The notes: a model not told the origin generated them from the letters alone. Counted from the first letter of the stretch, positions 7,901-13,678 are shown. The stretch: DNA of 15,271 nucleotides from JACQSR01 sp042577505 (GCA_042577505.1 JBHPEA010000034.1:1-15271), one strand, 5' to 3'. Program-made: numbers and translations.

Positions 7901-10649
7901 TTGGATTCAGAGTTAAAAAAACATTCATATCAACTCCAACCGTAAAATTCCTTGTCTCGGAAGCCGTTACTTCATGTGTTGGACCATCATCGGTACAATT
8001 CACACTCCAATTGTATGTTCCATTTGCATAAATCAAGATATCATAAAAAGTTTGATTAACACCTACACTTACATTGTCATTAGTTGCATTTACTTGACCA
8101 TTAATAATCAAACTGCAATTAGCAATTCCACTGTCATCATCTGTAACATTATAAATAAACCACACCTTAGGTCCAGTTAAACTTGCCTCCGGAGCTGGGT
8201 AAACCAAACTAACAACAGGAGCTATTCCCTGAACAGAAAGATCATTACTTTTCAAAGGTTCTCCATCCTGATAACCATCATTAGGTGTAATATTTACAGA
8301 CCAAGTTTCACCGCCATTGGTTTCCTGACTAACAATCAAATCAGTTCTATTATTATACAAAGCATTTACTTGCTCTGCAGAAAGTGATCGATTATAAACA
8401 ACAACTTCATCAATCTTGCCACCAAAGAATGACTCAGGAGACCCAGAACTATACCTAGCACCAATTGTAACATTTGAAACAGTATTGCTCATACCTGTAT
8501 AAGATCCGCCTTCTCTTGTCTCATTATCTTTCTGAGTTCCATTAATATAAATTTTAACTCCGCTACTACTTTCATTACCATTATAAGTTGCAGTTACGTA
8601 CGCCCATTTACCATTAAACTCGCTACTGTTAAATGGAGCTGCTCTTCCAATCCAATTAGGGGTATCTGTGAATAAAACAAATTCAATGAAATCATTAGTA
8701 TAAAACATAATCCATTCTCTTGGATTGTCATTATACTTCCCAACTATTGTTCTGACTCCCGAAAATCCAGTGAAATATACCCAAGCAGAAACGCTGAACG
8801 CTTCATCATTTCCTGCACCATCTGTAAAAGAAAAGATTGAGTCATTCCCTAAATAAACATAACTACTGCTGCTATCAAATTCATAACAACCTTCACCATC
8901 AAAACCTCCACTAATATTCCAAGTTGCACTGATAACTGTCCCATTTTTGTCATTCCCTGAATGATCTTTAGTAGTAGAAGCTTCACTCCCATTATTTGCT
9001 TCGAAGGGCATATTTAATATTGTTATTGATATGCTATCAACAAACCAATTGAAAATATTTTTAACCACATCACCATCAGAATCAGATGTTGATTGATTAT
9101 AAGCTGTTAAATTAGCATTCGAGATATTATTTGGATTGTCAGTAGAGTTTAATATTGGATTCAATTGTGTTGGAGCAGAATTATTCCAGTCCAAAGTCAA
9201 ATTAACTTCTTCATTTCCTGTTAAGTTAAACTCCTCTTCACTTTCAAAATACCCTGTCTTTGAAGCATTCGCAGTATAATTAGAATAGTAAGTATAAGAA
9301 GAACCTCCACTTCCGCTCCTTTGATATTCTTGTAATCCTCCACCAACAAAACCATTTGAATTAGTAGAAGAACTTATCACATTCTTACTAACATTATCTG
9401 TTACGTCTACATCTGCACTTGCGATAACTGCCCCCCTTTTATCCTTAATATAAAGGTCCAAATACCAATGAAGGTTCAAAGTACCAACAGCAGCTCCTGA
9501 CCAATTAATTGAAAAATCGCTACCATCAGATCTTGTAACATTTGTAAAATTATATTCTCCTCCAGCGCTTGATGTGAGTATATACAATTCCTCAGTTGTT
9601 GACTCGGAAGCATTTAATGTGCAATTGAACATCTGAAAAGAATTTACTCCGTTAAAAATCTCAAACGCATATGATTCTGAACTGCTTGTTAAAACAAAGT
9701 TATTAATGAATGTGCTATTAGAAGTTCCACCAGCTCCACCTAGTAAATAAATTCCTTCTCCAGTATTTTGCGATGTTATTGTATTATTAACAAATAAGCT
9801 ATGCGAAACAATTCCCCCATTTCCATTTAAGTAAACGCTATTAGCACCTGCTCCCGATGTGGTCACTTCATTGTTATATACTCTTGTTCCATCCGAAGTT
9901 GTAAGGATATAAATTCCAAAAGAATTAGTTCCACTAGTTACAACAGTATTATCATCAACTAAGCCATTATCTGAATCGCCCGTAATATAAATTCCAACAC
10001 CATCATTATTTGAAGTTGTTATGGTATTATTTGATATTTCAAAGTTGTCCGAAGAATCAAAATACATTCCATTTGCACTTGTGCTGAATGTAGTTATGGT
10101 GTTATTGATAAACTTATTTAAGTTCGAATTTGATGTTATTCTTATTCCATTTGCACTTGAATTATAAGTCGTAATATTATTTCCTACTAAGGTATTATTT
10201 ACTGCATCCGGAGAGAGAGTTACTCCATGACAATTAGTTGAACAATAAGTGCTAATGTTATTATACCTTGCAGTTCCGTTACTTGCACCCTGGAAAAAAA
10301 TACCATATTTACCGCTCCCAGCCCCAACAACCATCTCTCTAATTGTGAAATTCTCAATCCTTGAAAAATTACCCCCTTCAACTTTTACTCCATGTGCTGC
10401 AGCACCTGCATTAGAATAGTTTACTAAAAATCCATTACCATTGAGAGTGACGTTATTTGCTTGAATAGTAAAACAAGTCCCAGAAGAATTCACATTATTC
10501 AATAACTTATAATATTTATCGGGAGTAGAAAAAGTCTGACAAGTGGTTATATCATCAGCCATAGCAACATTAAAACATAGTAATAATGTACATATAGCTA
10601 AATAGAATAATCTAACAACGCCTCTACTAATACGAGGATTAAACTTCAA
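1770..10649 (-). CDS. Giant secreted multidomain surface protein (beta-helix, LamG, DUF2341-like, Ig-like repeats)
   Basis: About 2,959 residues. I start at the TTG at 10649 because GGGGTGG (10656-10662) lies six bases upstream; the frame also opens at a TTG at 10670, which lacks a ribosome site. A signal peptide covers about residues 1-31 (hydrophobic core, then NVAMA-DD). Order of parts, by approximate residue: right-handed parallel beta-helix of NosD/PbH1 type (35-345); LamG 1 (545-770); DUF2341-like segment (955-1045) joined to LamG 2 (1070-1285); three tandem Ig-like repeats with the LSHTWLQIQNS core (1340-1635); an unassigned cysteine-containing region (1640-1970); repeat 4; LamG 3 (2230-2440); repeat 5; LamG 4 (2640-2850); a Cys-rich tail ending GGNCIR. 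N-x-S/T sequons are extremely frequent, as expected for an N-glycosylated envelope protein. No C-terminal membrane anchor or sorting signal is visible. Adhesion or glycan binding is inferred from the LamG and beta-helix modules. Confidence 0.95.
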   Translation of the reverse strand: MKFNPRISRGVVRLFYLAICTLLLCFNVAMADDITTCQTFSTPDKYYKLLNNVNSSGTCFTIQANNVTLNGNGFLVNYSNAGAAAHGVKVEGGNFSRIENFTIREMVVGAGSGKYGIFFQGASNGTARYNNISTYCSTNCHGVTLSPDAVNNTLVGNNITTYNSSANGIRITSNSNLNKFINNTITTFSTSANGMYFDSSDNFEISNNTITTSNNDGVGIYITGDSDNGLVDDNTVVTSGTNSFGIYILTTSDGTRVYNNEVTTSGAGANSVYLNGNGGIVSHSLFVNNTITSQNTGEGIYLLGGAGGTSNSTFINNFVLTSSSESYAFEIFNGVNSFQMFNCTLNASESTTEELYILTSSAGGEYNFTNVTRSDGSDFSINWSGAAVGTLNLHWYLDLYIKDKRGAVIASADVDVTDNVSKNVISSSTNSNGFVGGGLQEYQRSGSGGSSYTYYSNYTANASKTGYFESEEEFNLTGNEEVNLTLDWNNSAPTQLNPILNSTDNPNNISNANLTAYNQSTSDSDGDVVKNIFNWFVDSISITILNMPFEANNGSEASTTKDHSGNDKNGTVISATWNISGGFDGEGCYEFDSSSSYVYLGNDSIFSFTDGAGNDEAFSVSAWVYFTGFSGVRTIVGKYNDNPREWIMFYTNDFIEFVLFTDTPNWIGRAAPFNSSEFNGKWAYVTATYNGNESSSGVKIYINGTQKDNETREGGSYTGMSNTVSNVTIGARYSSGSPESFFGGKIDEVVVYNRSLSAEQVNALYNNRTDLIVSQETNGGETWSVNITPNDGYQDGEPLKSNDLSVQGIAPVVSLVYPAPEASLTGPKVWFIYNVTDDDSGIANCSLIINGQVNATNDNVSVGVNQTFYDILIYANGTYNWSVNCTDDGPTHEVTASETRNFTVGVDMNVFLTLNPSLVDTGETYYAQGRVNFTDGTNVTNHPINIFINGTPLSGENWWGGEWSYRNELEVESTVSSSLYNVTTLVNFSTSDKISEGKMNSDCSDVRFVNSNGVELNYTLETSTCDTTNTIFWVWSNLTGSSNNSIDVYYGNSGASLETAYTVTDPALFLLMHLDNSSAYGENDNNIFDFSRNGYNGTPTGGPFYNASGKFGGAYQFDGQNDYVVMGNMGASPEYGSYSFWMYPTDATGNKVVFTTYVAGDWEGDAALRVQQNTDDLVVYWGNQAAGFYSQGIQSNIEMNTWYHVVVSWRIGGAMDGDLYVYLDGNLKVSRPGDRRFPVTFTNVGFGGSYNGDTVGYYKGKIDEVRMYSRQLTLDEIRAIYTYTTTHDTGSSAFTKTNGTGHFNYSFSAPSVGGVYPIKVNATVNPSAEDEENLTVNEIGTITDIDANDATPEINNSIFLNWSLSDADGLSHTWLQIQNSSGTANTTPQLLTGTSDSANFTYFVADSIDTVLNITAFANDSGNRNFSSNVLQLTVSDYTDPIVTDIDVNDTTPEKTDYIFINWTLTDETNLSHTWLQIQNSTGSYNLSVTSLSETSGAANHTYYVNDPVGTNINFTVYVNDTKNNIGSSTSQANVTDLTDPNSSDIDANDTNPNNGDVIFLNWTLYDDYNLSHTWLQIQNSTGSYNVSFTSISGTEDTSNYSYTVNDPLDTILNFTAFVNDTSNNIANSSVLQITVNDTLAPALSNFRFYSLNSSRGLIGNESSFNVTNLEAIEYMVINFTVTDSVGIFGDIGLFYTANGTSGCSLGNNQSSQCYAHPDFIEFRNNTITSTFDAVNANQGDNINCTYQGNANERNYTCKIDEHYNPNVWKHYPMNFSDLKWQSGNTERIKRNTVWKIEFDTGIVPLDADYYKLDFRVDNTNNPTQPILAYLCNSTYNSGDPSISPYCQLVASKLPSQMQDDGTKFRALFTKNLTNDLGDIRYVLLTSDSPTSRYYSLKTYLYLGTDTIRSNISNDGGDTYSVLSDGYETELNINWFYDQVDSNKTQIIFKVEGNDSNGNIGNSSEQVLTWNLLDQNLGPIVDIIIPEIDSNVSGNIQINWTTADSNGDVYFTNITISNSSDTISIVENLSYLISNYSYNSINLSFGVYNLTVESCENETTELYCGNSTHEINILDSSNPNSSAIQENNSNPKRNEQIFLNWTLYDDLILGWTWLQIQNSSGTFNVSFTSISGTEDTANYTYTVSDPDDTVLSFRAFVNDTYGNIGNSSLLQITVEDSTAGNIEFVNPTLPNNTVSRNTTIPINVSISNESEMKYFIFNWNGTNYTHYNDTDNSLVFMLSLNNISAIGENDTYAVDLSNYGNNCTFGNATAGTQPNWTTTGKHGSAVVFDGVDDFLNCTNDTSLNFTGNITIEAWINTKTIGKLRQRIVGKKNAFAFGISLDEVIFTGPHDNETVGANLQPNKWHHVAVTIDNINSSFYVDGVLNINQSYTDTLSTSNEPLTVGDAKQWSEEEFNGTIDEVRIYNRVLSPSEIQENYYSNVGKYDSDKWNFYMNRSGLTNGTYSYQGFVEDQYSNVNSTEVRYYTVDQVDPTVSTIETNDSSPAKTDQIYLNWTVYNGNALNTTWLKIQNSTGIYNVSYTAVSGAEDIANYTYTVNDAKGTVLNFTAFVNDSSGNNGSSTVLQITVGNAEPTQTNPILNATDHPVNRTTANLTAYNQSTTDIDGDSVKNIYNWIVNGTSNTVLNMPFEGNGGSESSSTNDYSGFNNDGTIINGTVWNSSGGYDGSGAYEFDGENDVIIIPSASGDDLNPPSDFSISVWFKASSNGGLIGKLNTDGTSIYSLRVNNYGFYFRVRNSTGDYTTLLNNSVSYNDSNWHHFVGVANSSAGAIYGYVDGENVGENDTYLGEMHQNGHNVTIGLDMDGVYLNGTIDEIIIFNRSLSAEQINALYTNRTDLIVSQETNENETWAVDITPNDGTDDGTTLRSNNVTIASDSCGCLTSGNWVMDCSDNCTLDSNCQMDGSNFSASGVGTFTLNANLTGINKAIVYGGCKLICQGGNCIR
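1984..2888 (-). repeat. Duplicated LamG module, copy B
   Basis: This part encodes a PTQTNPILN opening, NLTAYNQST, an NMPFEGN start of LamG, the FNRSLSAEQINALY end of LamG and TDLIVSQETN, all in the same order as the module at 8234-9177. The two copies derive from one duplication of a linker, LamG and linker unit of about 300 residues. Confidence 0.8.
2890..3190 (-). repeat. Ig-like repeat 5 of the giant protein
   Basis: Encodes ETNDSSPAKTDQIYLNWT, then TTWLKIQNSTG, YTYTVNDAKGT and FTAFVNDSSGN, matching the ~98-residue repeat family at 5743-6630. It is separated from the others by LamG 3. Confidence 0.8.
4126..4425 (-). repeat. Ig-like repeat 4 of the giant protein
   Basis: Encodes NNSNPKRNEQIFLNWTLYDD, GWTWLQIQNSSG, VSFTSISGTEDTANYTYTV and RAFVNDTYGNIGNSS. 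It is closest by eye to repeat 3 (VSFTSISGTEDTSNY), suggesting a recent copy, and sits beyond the cysteine-containing region. Confidence 0.8.
5743..6630 (-). repeat. Three tandem Ig-like repeats (1-3) of the giant protein
   Basis: Three head-to-tail units of about 98 residues occupy roughly 6346-6630, 6049-6345 and 5743-6048. Each starts with DID(A/V)ND(A/T)(T/N)P, continues with (I/F)(L/N)NW(S/T)L and LSHTWLQIQNS(S/T)G, and ends with a VNDT-type strand. The pattern and length fit bacterial or archaeal Ig-like (cadherin/PKD-like) beta-sandwich stalk repeats. Family assignment is by pattern only. Confidence 0.8.
8234..9177 (-). repeat. Duplicated LamG module, copy A
   Basis: Encodes APTQLNPILN, NLTAYNQSTSDSDGD, NMPFEANNGSE, YNRSLSAEQVNALY and TDLIVSQETNGGETW in the same order as copy B at 1984-2888. 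One module precedes and one follows the central repeats, so the protein is partly built as a duplication around a core. Confidence 0.8.
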
Positions 10650-10655
10650 TACTTT

Positions 10656-10662
10656 CCACCCC
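10656..10662 (-). promoter_or_regulatory. Ribosome binding site deciding the start of the giant gene
   Basis: GGGGTGG on the minus strand, six bases before the TTG at 10649. No comparable site precedes the in-frame TTG at 10670, so the shorter start is preferred. Confidence 0.6.
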
Positions 10663-10711
10663 TTTTTCAAACAGCAAACTAAGCTATTTTAAGTAATCCT
10701 GATAATAATCC

Positions 10712-10719
10712 TTTAAAAA
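10712..10719 (-). promoter_or_regulatory. Probable TATA box for the giant surface protein
   Basis: Minus-strand TTTTTAAA, about 65 bases before the chosen start. A second AT-rich candidate, TTAAAATA (10686-10693), would start transcription near 10663 and remove the upstream TTG from the mRNA start region. Which is used cannot be told from sequence. Confidence 0.4.
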
Positions 10720-10735
10720 CCTTTTCTTTTCAAAA

Positions 10736-10746
10736 CCTTTTTAAAT
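10736..10746 (+). promoter_or_regulatory. TATA box for the tRNA-Val/tRNA-Gly pair
   Basis: CTTTTTAAATT centred about 28 bases upstream of tRNA-Val, matching the archaeal TATA consensus and spacing. No separate box lies in the 14 bases between the two tRNAs, so they are probably co-transcribed. Confidence 0.55.
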
Positions 10747-10769
10747 TTGCCAGAAGTACACGAACGTAC

Positions 10770-10842
10770 GGGCCCATAGTCTAGTGGCTATGACGTCTCC
10801 CTTACAAGGAGGAGGTCGCCGGTTCGAGTCCGGCTGGGCCCA
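10770..10842 (+). tRNA. tRNA-Val (anticodon UAC), no intron
   Basis: A complete 73-base cloverleaf. The acceptor GGGCCCA pairs with TGGGCCC, discriminator A. The D-arm is GTC/GAC. The anticodon stem TCTCC/GGAGG encloses the loop CTTACAA, anticodon TAC. The T-arm is CCGG/CCGG around TTCGAGT. CCA is not encoded. It is the only tRNA in the window without an intron. Confidence 0.97.
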
Positions 10843-10856
10843 TTCATTATTTTAAT

Positions 10857-10960
10857 GCGACGGTAGTCCAGTGATTGCTAAGTGTAACTTCACTTGCAAC
10901 TGGAAGTTAAGATATGGCCTTGCCAAGGCTGTGACCTGGGTTCGAATCCCAGCCGTCGCA
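10857..10960 (+). tRNA. tRNA-Gly (anticodon GCC) with D-loop intron
   Basis: The acceptor GCGACGG pairs with CCGTCGC, discriminator A. The anticodon stem TGGCC/GGCTG holds the loop TTGCCAA, anticodon GCC. The T-arm CTGGG/CCCAG holds TTCGAAT. The gene is 104 bases, about 32 too long, and all the excess is in the D-loop. Removing 10874-10905 gives D-stem GTC/GAT and the ordinary D-loop CAGTGGTTAA, and a mature tRNA of 72 bases. No CCA is encoded. It follows tRNA-Val by 14 bases and precedes the mscS-like gene. Confidence 0.93.
10874..10905 (+). other. tRNA-Gly intron between positions 18 and 19 (BHB fold)
   Basis: The 32-base intron fits a BHB. The central helix is CCAG (10868-10871) with CTGG (10100-relative site 10900-10903). 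The bulges are TG|A (10872-10874) and AA|G (10904-10906). The inner helix is TTGC/GCAA extended by AAGTG/CACTT around one bulged T and a TAACTT loop. The outer helix is weak. Excision restores the conserved G18-G19 pair of the D-loop. Confidence 0.85.
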
Positions 10961-10974
10961 TATATTTCTCCAAA

Positions 10975-10985
10975 AATTTAAAATA
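10975..10985 (+). promoter_or_regulatory. TATA box for the MscS-like gene
   Basis: AATTTAAAATA, centred about 44 bases before the ATG. Transcription would start near 11006 and leave a short leader containing GGGGGGAT (11013-11020), a ribosome site three bases before the ATG. Confidence 0.5.
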
Positions 10986-11023
10986 CCACATGATCTTACC
11001 CTAGATAAAACTGGGGGGATAAC

Positions 11024-11839
11024 ATGGTTACCTATGAAGAAATTTCTGAATTGGCAATGGAAAATGCCACAGCATACGCTCCTAAATTGATTGGCGCACT
11101 ACTAACATTAATTATCGGTTGGATTATAATCAAAATTATTGTAAAAGTCATTGATGGACGAATGGAAAAGAAGAGCATCGATGAATCACTCAGACACTTT
11201 TTAGCTAACCTGACAAAGGTAATTTTAATCATCTTACTATTAATCTCAGTAATATCTATGGTAGGTGTTCAAGTCACTGCTTTCATAGCAGTACTTGGAG
11301 CAGCGGGTTTAGCCGTAGGATTGGCATTACAAGGTAGCCTTGCAAATTTCGCTGGCGGTGTTTTAATCCTCATCTTCAAACCATTTAAAGTAGGCGACCT
11401 GGTTGAAGCCCAAGGATACTTAGGAAAAGTTTCACAAATCAAAGTATTCAACACTATATTAAAAACCCCTGATAATAAAACAGTAATTATTCCCAACGGT
11501 CCCCTATCAAATGGTGCGTTAGTTAATTTCACTACTGAAGCAATCAGACGTGTTGATTTAACTGTTGGTATAAGTTACGAAGACGATATAAAGAAAGCTA
11601 AAGAAGTTCTAAACAACATTATCACTTTAGAAGACAAAGCTCTAAAAGATCCTGCACCACAAGTTGCAGTATCGGAATTAGGAGATAGCTCAGTGAATTT
11701 TGTTGTAAGGGTTTGGTGCAAAGGAGAAGATTATTGGGATGTTTTCTTTGACATGCAAGAAAAAATCAAGCTTGGTTTAGATATGAGTAAGATATCGATC
11801 CCATATCCACAAAGGGATGTTCATCTGTACAAACACTAA
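11024..11839 (+). CDS. MscS-family mechanosensitive ion channel
   Basis: A 271-residue small-conductance mechanosensitive channel of the cytoplasmic membrane, which opens under membrane tension to release osmolytes. Hydrophobic segments lie at about 20-42, 62-81 and 84-118. The third carries the pore-helix signature AGLAVGLALQGSLANFAGG (94-112), followed by FKPFKVGDLVEAQG at 118-131, the start of the cytoplasmic beta domain, and IPNG at 156-159. The C-terminus has the conserved IPYPQRDVH near 259. The length is typical of the minimal E. coli MscS type. The ATG is chosen because a strong GGGGGGAT precedes it. It stands alone between tRNA-Gly and a terminator. Confidence 0.95.
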   Translation: MVTYEEISELAMENATAYAPKLIGALLTLIIGWIIIKIIVKVIDGRMEKKSIDESLRHFLANLTKVILIILLLISVISMVGVQVTAFIAVLGAAGLAVGLALQGSLANFAGGVLILIFKPFKVGDLVEAQGYLGKVSQIKVFNTILKTPDNKTVIIPNGPLSNGALVNFTTEAIRRVDLTVGISYEDDIKKAKEVLNNIITLEDKALKDPAPQVAVSELGDSSVNFVVRVWCKGEDYWDVFFDMQEKIKLGLDMSKISIPYPQRDVHLYKH

Positions 11840-11842
11840 TAA

Positions 11843-11873
11843 CTCCTTGAAAAAGGAGAAATTTCTTTTTTTG
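11843..11873 (+). terminator. Hairpin plus T-run after the MscS-like gene
   Basis: CTCCTT (11843-11848) pairs with AAGGAG (11853-11858) around a GAAA tetraloop, followed by a T-rich run ending in seven T. It begins three bases after the mscS-like stop. Confidence 0.7.
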
Positions 11874-11898
11874 AAACATTAAATCTTAGAACAAGTAG

Positions 11899-11914
11899 AC
11901 ATCTTGAGAGATGT
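11899..11914. other. Small hairpin between convergent genes
   Basis: ACATCT pairs with AGATGT around TGAG. It lies 33 bases beyond the end of the small minus-strand lipoprotein gene and may help end its transcript, but no T-run follows on that strand. Confidence 0.3.
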
Positions 11915-11946
11915 GACTAAATAATATCTGAAGAAAGGAATGTAAC

Positions 11947-12060
11947 CTACCAACCCCATTGCATTTGATTTGTTCCATATCCATCCCTATCGCTATCAAT
12001 ACATCCGCATCCAAAGAGAAGTAACATAAACAACAATAAAAAATAATTCTGAATTCTCAC
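11947..12060 (-). CDS. Tiny putative lipoprotein with DxDxDG-like motif
   Basis: A 37-residue protein. A GTG start at 12060 is chosen because GAGGTG (12067-12072), a full match to the archaeal ribosome site, lies six bases upstream; the longer open frame to 12156 crosses the promoter. Residues 1-16 are a signal segment (MRIQNY followed by a leucine/phenylalanine core). The lipobox LLFGC suggests that Cys18 could be lipidated, with Cys20 just after. The exported remainder is CIDSDRDGYGTNQMQWGW. DSDRDGYG resembles the calcium-binding loops of thrombospondin-3 or dockerin repeats, but only one loop is present. Mature size would be about 20 residues. It is too small for a homology call; the strong ribosome site, TATA box and lipobox argue that it is real. 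A truncated remnant of a larger lipoprotein is the alternative. Confidence 0.6.
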   Translation of the reverse strand: MRIQNYFLLLFMLLLFGCGCIDSDRDGYGTNQMQWGW

Positions 12061-12089
12061 CGATTGCACCTCACTCGACAAATTCATTT

Positions 12090-12099
12090 TTAAATTTAA
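12090..12099 (-). promoter_or_regulatory. TATA box for the small lipoprotein gene
   Basis: TTTAAATTTA on the minus strand. A start about 26 bases downstream would be near 12069, giving a very short leader that begins around the GAGGTG site. Confidence 0.5.
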
Positions 12100-12127
12100 A
12101 TACATTTCGGAAAATATCTCAGAAACA

Positions 12128-12137
12128 CTTAAATAAG
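12128..12137 (+). promoter_or_regulatory. Candidate TATA box for the FKBP gene
   Basis: CTTAAATAAG lies about 75 bases before the ATG. It forms, with the box at 12090-12099, a divergent promoter pair in the region shared by the lipoprotein and FKBP genes. Confidence 0.35.
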
Positions 12138-12206
12138 ATAATTTATTATCAACCAAAAAAAAACTGAAATGAGTTCTTCTTGTTTTAGTAAATGCGAGGG
12201 ATTATT

Positions 12207-12638
12207 ATGCCAATAAAGAAAGGAGACAAAGTAAAAATCGATTATGAAGGTTCTTTAGAAGACGGTCAAGTTTTTGATAGTTCACAAAAGCACGGTGCAC
12301 CTTTAGAGATAGAAGTTGGAGCTGGAAAAGTTATCAAAGGATTCGATGATGCTTTAATTGGTATGGAAAAAGACCAAGAAAAGACTATCACATTAAAACC
12401 TGAAGAAGCATACGGCGAAAGAAATGAAGAGATGTTGAAAAAGATTCCTAGAGATAAACTTCCAACAGATCAAGAACCAAAAGAAGGAATGATGATCATG
12501 CTAAAATCTGCAGATGGAAGAGAAATCCCAGTACCTATCAAGGCAGTAGATGAAAAAGAAATCACAATAGACTTCAATCATCCCTTAGCAGGAAAAACAT
12601 TAACTTTCAAATTAAAAGTAGTTGAGATCGGATCATAA
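12207..12638 (+). CDS. SlyD-like FKBP-type peptidyl-prolyl cis-trans isomerase
   Basis: A 143-residue cytosolic folding helper that speeds cis-trans isomerisation of X-Pro bonds and binds unfolded chains. I start at the ATG at 12207 (MPIKKGDKVKIDYEG), which matches the family start and has GAGG about seven bases upstream; an ATG at 12192 would add five residues. The FKBP half is shown by GQVFDSS (20-26), GKVIKGFDDALIGM (40-53) and PEEAYG (65-70). Residues about 71-124 form the insert-in-flap chaperone domain seen in SlyD and archaeal short FKBPs. The fold closes with DFNHPLAGKTLTF (122-134). The His/Cys-rich metal tail of E. coli SlyD is absent, as in archaeal short forms. Its TAA abuts the stop of the convergent gene with no gap. 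Confidence 0.95.
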   Translation: MPIKKGDKVKIDYEGSLEDGQVFDSSQKHGAPLEIEVGAGKVIKGFDDALIGMEKDQEKTITLKPEEAYGERNEEMLKKIPRDKLPTDQEPKEGMMIMLKSADGREIPVPIKAVDEKEITIDFNHPLAGKTLTFKLKVVEIGS

Positions 12639-13583
12639 TTACTTTTTAACAGGTACCTTGTAATTGAAGAGAGTAGTGTTACACGTCTCAAGAGGTAATA
12701 AAAACTGATTCTTTTGTTGCTTGTCGCTTGAAATCAAATTTGCTTTTTTCGTAGTAATATATCTTGATCTCATTTGAGAATATCTTAGATCTTTTCTAAT
12801 TTTTTTTGGTGCTACATATTTGAATATAGCTTCCCTTTCCTCGTTTAAAAACTTACACTGTGCTTCCAACCTCATTACTTCTTCAATTACTCTACACTGC
12901 TCTGGATTTTCAAGATCTCCTTTCGTATTATCTCTCGTGAAACTAGTGGTCCCTTGTAACGCCAATCGATCATATCCCCTAAGAAATAATGTAGCCTCTC
13001 TCTTTAATCTATTTACGACATAAGGACAGCCATTTGCATCAATACTTTCAAATCCTTTGTTAAAAAAAGTAGTAGCTTGTAAATACCTCTCATTTGAATT
13101 TTCCTGTTCCCATATTTCCTTTGCGTCTAATCCCTCATTTAAATTTCCAAATAACAAGTGATAAGTTGCCCTAGTTTTGATTAAAGCAGCTTTATTTTGA
13201 ACAACAACAAGATAGGAATGAATATCGGTTATAGTTTCTCTACTTTTTTCATCGACATATTTCCTTTTTGCATTATTTAGCAATTCAATTGATTTATCAA
13301 ATGCTTGATCAACTGATATTGTACCATCATTATAAAATCTGTTTATACGAGCTTCAAGTCCTAATCTTAATTCTGTTTTTTCAGGTAAATCCTGTTTCGG
13401 GCTCTCTAGGGGGGCTGAACTCGCAATACCCTCTAGTACTAATTGAGAATTACCATTATTTCCATCAACCGGTGTTGTATATTGATCCACTGCTTCTGGA
13501 CCTGATAACCACTCATCCATTGTTGCTGGTCTGGCCGTTGGTTTAGTATCTATTCCCCAAGCTTTCTTCATATCTTCGTCCAT
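12639..13583 (-). CDS. Hypothetical protein, 314 residues, mostly helical
   Basis: I do not recognise this protein. It starts at an ATG at 13583; Met5 is an alternative. The first ~70 residues are polar and low in secondary structure, with proline and asparagine. From about 75 to 255 the sequence is strongly helical and amphipathic, with segments such as NRLKREATLFLRGYDRLAL that could be TPR-like helices. The last ~60 residues are rich in Lys and Arg (KKIRKDLRYSQMRSRY), ending KVPVKK. There is no signal peptide or membrane segment, so it is probably cytosolic. A good TATA box at 13610-13617 gives a nearly leaderless transcript. Codon use looks like its neighbours. It is convergent with the FKBP gene, their stop codons adjoining. 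Confidence 0.85.
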   Translation of the reverse strand: MDEDMKKAWGIDTKPTARPATMDEWLSGPEAVDQYTTPVDGNNGNSQLVLEGIASSAPLESPKQDLPEKTELRLGLEARINRFYNDGTISVDQAFDKSIELLNNAKRKYVDEKSRETITDIHSYLVVVQNKAALIKTRATYHLLFGNLNEGLDAKEIWEQENSNERYLQATTFFNKGFESIDANGCPYVVNRLKREATLFLRGYDRLALQGTTSFTRDNTKGDLENPEQCRVIEEVMRLEAQCKFLNEEREAIFKYVAPKKIRKDLRYSQMRSRYITTKKANLISSDKQQKNQFLLPLETCNTTLFNYKVPVKK

Positions 13584-13609
13584 TTTCTACTTTAGAGTAA
13601 TAATATTGA

Positions 13610-13617
13610 TTTATAAA
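13610..13617 (-). promoter_or_regulatory. TATA box for the 314-residue protein
   Basis: TTTATAAA on the minus strand, centred 30 bases before the ATG at 13583. Transcription would start near 13587, giving a leader of only a few bases. Confidence 0.6.
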
Positions 13618-13667
13618 GCTTTCCTTAAATAACTACTATAAGATAGTTACAGAAGAACAAACAACAA

Positions 13668-13678
13668 CTTTTAAATAC
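13668..13678 (+). promoter_or_regulatory. TATA box for tRNA-Ile
   Basis: CTTTTAAATAC, about 32 bases before the tRNA. With its flank it reads ACAACTTTTAAATAC, identical to the tRNA-Glu promoter at 15046-15060. Confidence 0.6.

Noticed and set aside
10650..10670. Seven-residue extension of the giant protein to a TTG at 10670
   Set aside because: No ribosome site; GGGGTGG fits the next TTG at 10649.
10857..10960. tRNA-Gly gene as a long-variable-arm (Leu/Ser) tRNA
   Set aside because: All the extra length lies in the D-loop; the variable loop is four bases and the anticodon is GCC.
12061..12156. N-terminal extension of the small lipoprotein frame to 12156
   Set aside because: It crosses the likely TATA box and puts the signal segment in mid-protein; the GTG at 12060 has a full ribosome site.
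13268..13546. Plus-strand frame of 92 codons opposite the 314-residue gene
   Set aside because: Antisense shadow without start signals.
13628..13650. TAACTA…TAGTTA inverted repeat upstream of the 314-residue gene
   Set aside because: Only six paired bases in AT-rich sequence; too weak to call an operator.
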